DNA from: Myxococcaceae bacterium
Lineage (GTDB): Bacteria > Myxococcota > Myxococcia > Myxococcales > Myxococcaceae
DNA length: 37,893 bases
Direction of reading: 5' to 3'
Assembly: GCA_020247085.1 (NCBI GenBank)
Contig: JADCJJ010000004.1
Coordinates: 1 to 37,893, forward strand
Below the pieces are notes generated by a model. It was given only the letters and a program-made list of their open reading frames with translations, was not told the origin of the DNA and did no database searches. Position numbers and translations under genes: made by a program. Below are positions 31,522-37,893 of this stretch, piece by piece (positions within the stretch are counted from its first letter, which is position 1; each line of letters opens with the position of its first letter).

Positions 31522-33704
31522 AGCTCAGCCGGCGGGCCCTCATCAAGTCCGGGGTGGCGGTGGGCGGGGGCCTCGCCGTCGCCGTGTGGCTCACCACCGA
31601 GCGCGGCAAAGGGTCGGCCGAGCTGTTCGCACCCAACGCCTACGTCCGCGTCCCATCGAGCGGGCCCATTCGCGTCGTCGTGGGGCGCGTCGAGATGGGG
31701 CAGGGCACGGCGACGGCGACGGCGATGCTGCTGGCCGAGGAGCTCGAGGTCGACCCGGCCACCCTGGTGCTCGAGCTCGCCGACGCCGATCGCGCGTACG
31801 ACAACCCGACGCTGGGCTTCCAGCTGACGGGCGGCTCGAGCAGCACCGTGACGAGCTGGGAGCCGGTGCGACACGCCGGCGCCGCGGCGCGCGAGCTGCT
31901 GAAAGAGGCGGCCGCCCGCCGGTGGGGCGTCACGCGGGCCGAGCTCACCGCGAAGCTGGGCGAGGTGCTCCACCCGCCGACGAACCGCGTCGCCCGCTAT
32001 GGCGAGCTGGTGGCCGACGCGGCGACCATCACCATCCACACGCCGAAGCTGAAGGCCGCGAAGGACTTCTCCGTCATCGGCAAGCCGCTGCCGCGCGTCG
32101 ACGCGGTGGAGAAGACGAACGGCGCGGCGGTGTTCGGCCTCGACGTGCAGGTGCCCGGCGCGCTGGTGGCAGTGCTCGCCCGCTGCCCGGTGATGGGCGG
32201 CGCGGTGAAATCGCTCGACGACGCAGCCGCGAAGGCCATGCCCGGGGTGACGCACGTGGTGCGGGTGCCCCAGGGCGTGGCGGTGGTGGCGAAGACGTAC
32301 TGGCACGCCCGCCAGGCGGCGAGCGCGCTGGTGGTGGAGTGGGACGAGGGCCCGCTCGCCACCTTCTCGTCGGCCACCCTGCGAGACACCCACCGCACCC
32401 TGATGCAAGACGCCTCGAAGCGCACCCGCGTTCGCGACGACGGGAAGGCCGACGAGGTGCTGACGGCCTCGGCCACGGCGCTGTCAGCGGAGTACTTCGC
32501 GCCCTTCCTCGCGCACGCGCCGATGGAGCCACAGAACGCCACCGCCCACGTCACCGCCACCCGCTGCGAGGTGTGGGCGCCCACGCAAGGCCCGGGCCTG
32601 GCCCGCGAGGTGGCCGCCCGCGTCACCGGGCTGCCGATCGATCAGGTGGTGATTCACCAGACGTTCCTGGGCGGCGGCTTCGGCCGTCGCATCGGCCAGG
32701 ACTACGTCGCCGAGGCCGTCGAGGTGTCGAAGGCCATCGGCGCTCCGGTGAAGGTGGTGTGGAGCCGCGAAGACGACCTGCGGCACTCGTTCTACCGGCC
32801 CGCTGCGACCCACGCGCTCACCGCCTCGCTCGAGGGGGGCGAGGTGAAGGCCTGGCGGCACCACGTCTGCACCCAATCGGTGATGCTCCAGGTGCTCGAC
32901 AGCTTCCTCAGCGGCCTGGCGCCGAAGCTGCCGACGTCGGTGAAGCAGGGCGTGGCCGACGTGGCGAAGAAGGTGGTGCCCGGCCGCGACGCGACGTCAT
33001 ACGAGGGCGCTGACTCGGTGGCGTACGAGGTGCCCCACCTCGCCGTCGACTTCACCCGCCACGAGCCGCCGGTGCCGACGGGCTTCTGGCGCTCCGTCGG
33101 CCACTCGCACACCGCCTTCGCCACCGAGAGCTTCGTCGACGAGTGCGCCTGGGCGCTGGGGCGCGACCCCGTGGCGCTGCGCCGGGCGATGCTGACGAAG
33201 CGGCCGAAGCACCTCGCGGTGCTCGAGCGAGTCACCGAGGCCGCCGGGTGGAGCACGCCGCCGCCCGAAGGCCGCGCCCGGGGCGTCGCCGTGCACGAGT
33301 GCTTCGGCACGGTGGTGGCGTGCGTCGTCGAGGTGGGCCTCGTGGACGACGCCATCCGCGTGCACCGCGTGGTGCTGGCCGCGGACTGCGGGCAGGTGGT
33401 GAACCCCGACATGGTGCGCGCGCAGCTCGAAGGCGGCGCCATCTTCGGGCTGTCAGCCGCGCTCAAGCAGCGGGTGACGTTCGAGCAGGGGCGCGTGCAA
33501 CAGTCCAACTTCCACGACTTCCCTCCGCTGCGGCTGCACGAGTCTCCGCGCATCGAGGCCTTCGTCATGACCAGCGACGCTCCGCCCTCGGGCATCGGCG
33601 AGCCAGCCGTGCCGGTGATGGCGCCGGCGGTGGCCAACGCCGTCTACGCGCTGACGAAGAAGCGGCTGCGTGCCCTGCCCCTCGAGCTGTCGGAGGCGAC
33701 GTGA
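31518..33704 (+). CDS. iorB: Molybdenum-binding subunit, IorB-like (isoquinoline/aldehyde oxidoreductase type)
   Basis: This 728-residue protein has a twin-arginine signal SRRALIKS (residues 4-11) followed by a hydrophobic stretch, so it should be exported folded. The body has molybdopterin-binding landmarks of the IorB branch of xanthine oxidase enzymes: [16 protein letters not shown] (about 55-70), [31 protein letters not shown] (about 380-393), '[11 protein letters not shown]' and the C-terminal '[18 protein letters not shown]' with the catalytic Glu. Such enzymes hydroxylate N-heterocycles or aldehydes using water. The real substrate cannot be read from sequence, and isoquinoline is only the name of the founding enzyme. 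It sits between the [2Fe-2S] subunit and the XdhC-like maturation factor, overlapping both by four bases. Confidence 0.9.
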   Translation: MKLSRRALIKSGVAVGGGLAVAVWLTTERGKGSAELFAPNAYVRVPSSGPIRVVVGRVEMGQGTATATAMLLAEELEVDPATLVLELADADRAYDNPTLGFQLTGGSSSTVTSWEPVRHAGAAARELLKEAAARRWGVTRAELTAKLGEVLHPPTNRVARYGELVADAATITIHTPKLKAAKDFSVIGKPLPRVDAVEKTNGAAVFGLDVQVPGALVAVLARCPVMGGAVKSLDDAAAKAMPGVTHVVRVPQGVAVVAKTYWHARQAASALVVEWDEGPLATFSSATLRDTHRTLMQDASKRTRVRDDGKADEVLTASATALSAEYFAPFLAHAPMEPQNATAHVTATRCEVWAPTQGPGLAREVAARVTGLPIDQVVIHQTFLGGGFGRRIGQDYVAEAVEVSKAIGAPVKVVWSREDDLRHSFYRPAATHALTASLEGGEVKAWRHHVCTQSVMLQVLDSFLSGLAPKLPTSVKQGVADVAKKVVPGRDATSYEGADSVAYEVPHLAVDFTRHEPPVPTGFWRSVGHSHTAFATESFVDECAWALGRDPVALRRAMLTKRPKHLAVLERVTEAAGWSTPPPEGRARGVAVHECFGTVVACVVEVGLVDDAIRVHRVVLAADCGQVVNPDMVRAQLEGGAIFGLSAALKQRVTFEQGRVQQSNFHDFPPLRLHESPRIEAFVMTSDAPPSGIGEPAVPVMAPAVANAVYALTKKRLRALPLELSEAT

Positions 33705-34711
33705 ACGAGCTCTCGGCCGTCGTGGCCGAGGGGCGCGCGGCGCTCGCGAAGGGCCTGCAGGCGGTGCTGGCGACGGTGATCGCCGTGCGCGGCTCGGCGT
33801 ACCGGCGCCCCGGCGCGCGCATGCTGGTGACGAGCGAGGGCTGGCGGGCGGGCAGCCTCAGCGGCGGGTGCCTCGAGGCCGACATCACCCGGCAGGCGGC
33901 CTTCCTCGTGGCGAACGGGGGCGCCGTCGTGCGCACCTACGACACCTCGGAGGACACGGGCGCGCGGCTCGGCTGCGGGGGCGAGGTCGACGTGCTCCTC
34001 GAGCCGCTCGAAGACGCGACGCTCCTCGACGAGCTCGCCCTGGTGTCCGAGGACAGGCGGACGCTGCGGGTGGTGACGGCGGTGACGGGGCGCGTCGGTG
34101 AGCGCGAGGTGTGGCTCGACGGGCAGCTGGTGCGCTCGACGTTCAGCGGTCCCCGCGAGGGCGCGCGGTGCTTCGACGAGACGTTGACGCCCGCGCCGAA
34201 GCTGCTGGTGGTGGGCGCCGGCCATGACGCCCAGCCGGTGGTGCGTCTGGCGGACGAGCTGGGCTGGAGCGTCGACGTCTACGACTGGCGCCCGCAGCTG
34301 GCGACGTCACAGCGCTTCCCCGGCGCCAGCGTGTTCGTCGCGCCGGAACAGTCGCTCCCGCAGCGGTTGAGGGTCGAGCCCGGCGTCCTCACCGTGGTGA
34401 TGGCCCACCACGTCGACTACGACGCGGCGGCCCTGGACGTACTGCTGCGGGACGAGCGCGTCGCCTTCGCGGGGTTGCTCGGGCCGCGACATCGGGCGGG
34501 GCACGTGCTGGGCCTGGTCGAGGCCAGGGGCGGCCGGTTGACCGACGCACAGCGCTCACGGCTGCGTGCGCCGGTAGGGCTGGACCTGGGCGCCGAGGGA
34601 CCCTCGGCGATCGCCCTGTCGATGCTGGCCGAGGCCCACGCAGCGCTGCGGAGCCGCAGCGGCCAACCGCTCTCCGCGCGCGCGCCGCACGCCCGTCGGT
34701 GGGGCGCGTAG
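33701..34711 (+). CDS. xdhC: XdhC-like molybdenum cofactor maturation factor
   Basis: This 336-residue cytoplasmic protein starts with GTG 33701, overlapping the Mo-subunit stop (GTGA) with GGAGG just upstream. The N-terminal half has 'ATVIAVRGSAYRRPGARMLV', 'GSLSGGCLEADI' and LGCGGEVDVLLEPL, the XdhC/CoxI signature including its conserved Cys. The C-terminal half is a Rossmann fold (KLLVVGAGHDAQPVVRLADELGWSVDVYDWR) followed by 'VVMAHHVDYDAAALDVLL' and 'FAGLLGPRHRAG'. XdhC proteins bind molybdenum cofactor, help add the terminal sulphur and insert it into the partner enzyme. It is the last gene of the hydroxylase operon, which fits a dedicated chaperone that acts before Tat export. Confidence 0.9.
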   Translation: MNELSAVVAEGRAALAKGLQAVLATVIAVRGSAYRRPGARMLVTSEGWRAGSLSGGCLEADITRQAAFLVANGGAVVRTYDTSEDTGARLGCGGEVDVLLEPLEDATLLDELALVSEDRRTLRVVTAVTGRVGEREVWLDGQLVRSTFSGPREGARCFDETLTPAPKLLVVGAGHDAQPVVRLADELGWSVDVYDWRPQLATSQRFPGASVFVAPEQSLPQRLRVEPGVLTVVMAHHVDYDAAALDVLLRDERVAFAGLLGPRHRAGHVLGLVEARGGRLTDAQRSRLRAPVGLDLGAEGPSAIALSMLAEAHAALRSRSGQPLSARAPHARRWGA

Positions 34712-35334
34712 CAGGGGCGCATGCCCCTGAGACAGGCGAAGCAGCGCCAGCGCCCGGGCCGCGCCGGGAGCGGCGGCGATGGCGGCGCAGCCCAGCCCCG
34801 GGGCGTCGCCTGCGGGCAGCCAACCGGTGGACGCATCGGCGCCGCACCTGTCGGCGCGACCGCGCCAACGTCTGACGCGGCGACCGTCCGTCGGTGTGAT
34901 GCGACCGGTCCCTCGTGTTCCGCCCGCGCTCCCACCGTGGGGGCGCAGCGCCCGCGGAGCACGTCCGCTGGCCCGGCCCGAACGCCCTGGCCCGGCCCGC
35001 CGCACGCTGTTCTGGCGATGCCCGGGTGGCGCGAGGCGACGCCCCCACCTCGCTGACGGACGTCCGGATGGAGCGTTGGGGGGGGCGCGCAGCGACGCCC
35101 CGGAGCGCCGGCACGTCGCTCGACGCTCCTACCTCGCTGTCATACGCCCGGGCGGAGCGTGGGGGGCGCTCGGTGACGCCCGGAGCGGCGCCGCGTGTCC
35201 GGTCGGGGCAGCGCGGCCACGGCCTCGGCTGACGCGGACCTCCGGCGCAACGAGGCGCCCGTGCGGCCTGCCGCGCCCTCCGGGGCGAGCCTGCCCCTTG
35301 CGGGGCGACGACCGCCAGTGCAGATGCTCGCGCG
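34712..35334. other. Long non-coding gap after the hydroxylase operon
   Basis: About 620 bases without a supported gene. The frames that stay open here lack family motifs and biased codon use. The stretch holds an imperfect tandem repeat with a period of about 84 bases and a G8 run at 35078-35085. Confidence 0.5.
35038..35205. repeat. Imperfect tandem repeat, two units of about 84 bp
   Basis: Unit one starts at 35038 and unit two at 35122. Both begin GACGC..C.ACCTCGCTG and share an internal GGAGCG-T-GGGGGG block, followed by GACGCCC and GGAGCG. The units are clearly related but have diverged at many positions and by small indels. They lie between the hydroxylase operon and a broken DUF2079 gene. 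Possible meanings are an intergenic repeat family or the remains of a recombination event. Confidence 0.45.
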
Positions 35335-36952
35335 GTGGTTCACTTGCGAGAACGAGCCAGTGCCGTCGCCCTGTCCCTCTGCGGCGCCGTCGCTGTCATT
35401 TGGTTCGTCACTGCGCTGGCCGGCGTCACCTCGGGGTGGGCGCTCGGCCCGCTCCGCGGCGCCTTCGGCCACTCGACGCTGCTGCGCTTCGCGACGTGGG
35501 CCCTGCTGGCCGGGCTGTGGCTCCACCCGGCGCCGGAGGGCCTCGTGCAGCGCCTCGGGCGGCGACTGGCCGGGCCACCCGGGTGGGCGCTCGCCGCCAC
35601 ACCCCCGCTCTTCTTCGCCGTCTTCAAGGTGACGCAGCACCTGTCGTTCCGCACCGCGGGGTTCGACCTGTCACTGTACCACTGGGCCGTGCACCGCGCG
35701 TTGACCCAACCCTTCTTCACCGCCTGGGGGCTCGAGCGGAGCTACTTCTCGTAGCACGCCTCGACGGTCCTCTTCGCCTTCGTCCCCGCCGAGCGCCTCG
35801 GCGGCGCCCTGGGGATGGTGGTGCTCGAGGCACTCCTCGTCGGCGGCGGAGCCGTCACACTCTTCCTCGCGGCGCGCACCTTCGACCTGCCTCCGCTCGC
35901 CTGCGCGGGGCTCACCGCCTCGGCGCTGACGCTCGAGCCGACGTGGCAGGCGCTGAACTTCGACTTCCACCCCGAAGCGCTGACGCTGACCTTCGCGGCC
36001 GGCGTCGCGTGGGCCTTCCGACGCGGGCGCCCGGGGTGGCTCCTCGCCTTCTCGGCTGCGCTGCTGTCACTCAAGGAGGATCTCGAGCCTGCTGCTGTCC
36101 TGCCTGGCGGCCTGGCTCGGCCTGGCAGACCGCGCGCGGTGGCGGTGGGCGGCGGGGCTGGCGGTCGCCGGGGTGGCGTGGGGGGCACTGGCCGTGGGCG
36201 CGTTGATTCCGGCCGCGCTGCCGCCCGGGCCCCAGGCCTGGCGCATGGTGGGCGACCGCTACGGCCAGTGGGGCCAGACACCGGAGCAGGTGGTGGCCGG
36301 CGTCCTCGGCCACCTCCTCGAGGCGGCGCGCCTGCTCGTGGGCCCGCCCGTGCGCGGGGCGCTCTCGGCGCTGGCCTGCCTCCCCGTGCTCGACCCGCTC
36401 GCGCTGCTGGCCTCGGCGCCCCTGGTGGCCGTGCACGCGCTGTCGCGCTTTGGGGACCAGGCCTCGCTGTGGGGCTACTACGCACTGCCGGCCCTCGCGC
36501 TGTGGCTCCTGGGGGCCGCGCGCGGCCTGCAGCGCTTGCGACGGGTGAGCGACGCCCTGGTGGTGTCGCTCGCGCTGCTCCCGCTTGCCGTGGGGCCGTT
36601 CACCTTCGCGGTGACGTGGCCGACGGCCGAAGACAGCGCCGCCCGGGCGACGCTGGCCTCGCTGGGGGCGCGAGAGGCCGTCGCCGCGCAGAACGCCCTC
36701 GTCCCGCACCTGCCCGTCTCGGACGCGGTGCGCCCGCTCGAGCGCTGGGCCGACGCCTCCGTCGTCGTCGTGCGCCCGGGAGCGAACGCCTGGCCGCTCG
36801 ACGCCGCGGGCCTCGGGGCGCTCGTCGAGCGCCTCGTGGAGCGCGAGGGGTTCGGCGTCGACTCGGCCACCCGCGCCCTCGTGGTGCTGCGCCGCGGCGC
36901 GCCGCGCGAGCGCGTGGGCGAGGTGCTCGGCTGGTTCCGCGAGGCCCCGTAG
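35335..36952 (+). pseudogene. DUF2079-family membrane protein, broken by a nonsense codon and a frameshift
   Basis: Read in pieces, the segment encodes one DUF2079 protein of about 540 residues with multiple helices. The first piece, 35335-35754, contains the family motif FDLSLYHWAVH and ends ERSYFS-TAG. The same frame continues directly after the TAG with HASTVLFAFVPAERL and includes NFDFHPEALTL and LKEDL, all DUF2079 landmarks. The family usually has an acidic residue before that His, so TAG (35752-35754) looks like a GAG-to-TAG change. Near 36082-36088 the coherent reading moves to the +1 frame (SLLLSCLAAWLGLAD) and then runs to TAG at 36950-36952. Two separate lesions argue for a true pseudogene rather than a single sequencing error. 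The start is GTG 35335; DUF2079 function is unknown. Confidence 0.75.
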
Positions 36953-37041
36953 CACCGCGGCCCTCCCGTCCCATCGGGTCGGCATGTTCTCGCGGCGGCC
37001 GGTTGCAGGCGCGCGGAAGCTCACCCTAAGGCGCGCCGCCC

Positions 37042-37893
37042 ATGAATCGCGCACTCCTCGGCTCGGTGCTCTTCGCAAGCTGTCTCGCCCCCGCAACGAC
37101 AGCGTCGCTCGAGGCGACGGGTCTGGTGTCGCTCGACGACGCAATCTCGCCGCTCGAGGCGCCGCCGGTGTGCCGCGAGTCCACGCCCGGCACGCTGTTC
37201 GTCGACGCCACCGACGCCTGGAACCTCGGTGACGACGGGCTGCGCCTGCGCGGAAACCGGCTCACCGTGGCCGACCTCGATGGCGACGGCTTCCCCGACC
37301 TGGTGGTGCACACGCTGACGACGAACGCCCGGCAGCCCGTCGCCCTCGACGGCGGCGCCCGGCAGGTGTGGCAGCTGATGAACCGGCAGGGGCCCGACGG
37401 CCACCGGCGCTTCGTCGACGAGACGGGCAACGGCCTGTTCCAGGTGCGCGACGGCGACGGGCGCCAGTACCGAGCCGCGCACCTCGCGGTCTTCGGCGAC
37501 GTCGACAACGACGGCGACCTCGACGCCTTCTCGGGCACCCATGACGACCCGTCGAAGGCCGACGTCGGCGACCGCAGCGAGGTGCTCCTCAACGACGGCA
37601 CCGGCCGCTTCGCCCTCGCCAACCCGACGCCCGTGCGCGGCGGCCCGTCGGCGCGCCTGCCCACCACCGCCGCCGCCTTCACCGACGCCGACCGCGACGG
37701 GAAGCTCGACCTCTTCGTCGGCTACTTCTACGAGTACTACGGGCGCACCTTCTGGGGGCTGCAGGCACAGCTGCTCCTCGGGCAGGGCACCGGCGGGTTC
37801 ACCCGGGGCACCGACGCCGCCGGCCTGACGACCGAGCGCGGCAACATGGAGACCTTCCGCAATCACCGCCCGGCCTACGGCGTCACCGCGTGC
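37042..37893 (+). CDS. Secreted VCBS/FG-GAP repeat protein, N-terminal part
   Basis: This gene runs off the right edge; 284 codons are visible. It starts at ATG 37042 with a signal peptide (MNRALLGSVLFASCLAPATTA); VLFASC could be a weak lipobox. The protein then shows at least three VCBS/FG-GAP repeats with Ca-binding loops: TVADLDGDGFPDLVV (about residues 75-89), FGDVDNDGDLDAF (about 152-164) and FTDADRDGKLDLFVG (about 213-227). Between them are 'FVDETGNGL' and 'LLNDGTGRFAL' segments typical of CRTAC1-like propellers. It is probably an extracellular or outer-surface protein that needs calcium to fold; enzyme domains, if any, would be in the missing part. Confidence 0.8.
   Translation, partial: MNRALLGSVLFASCLAPATTASLEATGLVSLDDAISPLEAPPVCRESTPGTLFVDATDAWNLGDDGLRLRGNRLTVADLDGDGFPDLVVHTLTTNARQPVALDGGARQVWQLMNRQGPDGHRRFVDETGNGLFQVRDGDGRQYRAAHLAVFGDVDNDGDLDAFSGTHDDPSKADVGDRSEVLLNDGTGRFALANPTPVRGGPSARLPTTAAAFTDADRDGKLDLFVGYFYEYYGRTFWGLQAQLLLGQGTGGFTRGTDAAGLTTERGNMETFRNHRPAYGVTAC

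Overview
The window is very GC-rich, with strong G/C preference at third codon positions. Its gene content suggests a myxobacterium or close relative (Myxococcota): Ala/Gly- and 'VDAG'-rich lipoprotein linkers, very large Ig-like/FG-GAP surface proteins, a GldA/GldF/GldG/DUF4340 module, and many short operons joined by ATGA or GTGA overlaps. That placement is inference from gene content. I see no rRNA, tRNA, CRISPR array, insertion sequence or prophage.

Layout. 1-318 (+) is the end of a heme O synthase gene. 515-6450 (+) is the most unusual stretch: a PqqD-like peptide-recognition (RRE) protein, a secreted protein of about 1,800 residues with Ig-like modules, two EF-hand-type loops, an FN3-like domain and a seven-repeat integrin-like propeller, and then a 56-residue six-cysteine peptide gene coupled to it by an ATGA overlap. 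The peptide carries a YxxP motif like those bound by RRE domains, and also a lipobox-like signal. 6890-11474 (+) is a four-gene Gld-type ABC transporter operon with a possible leaderless start. 11856-12794 (+) is a lipoprotein with a G9 tract in its coding sequence. 14534-12958 (-) is a response regulator followed by a histidine kinase. 14785-16846 (+) holds an AlkA-family DNA glycosylase overlapping an APC-type permease.

21907-17063 (-) is an apparent operon of a RapA/HepA-like SNF2 ATPase, a GtrA-like membrane protein and an MGDG-synthase-like glycosyltransferase. 22025-23605 (+) is a polytopic membrane protein. 23655-26273 holds small, poorly known genes: a zinc-ribbon membrane protein, a 93-residue protein, a three-helix membrane protein and a possibly frame-disrupted gene. 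26378-29660 (+) holds a two-module M16 peptidase and a MiaE-type tRNA hydroxylase.

29765-34711 is a Crp/Fnr-type regulator divergent from a molybdenum hydroxylase operon: diheme cytochrome c, IorA-like [2Fe-2S] subunit, Tat-exported IorB-like Mo subunit and XdhC-like maturation factor. Together these suggest a periplasmic oxidation of an unknown N-heterocycle or aldehyde with electrons passed to cytochrome c. 34712-35334 is non-coding with an approximately 84-bp tandem duplication. 35335-36952 is a DUF2079-family gene broken by an in-frame amber codon and a frameshift. 37042 to the end is the start of a secreted VCBS/FG-GAP protein that runs off the window.
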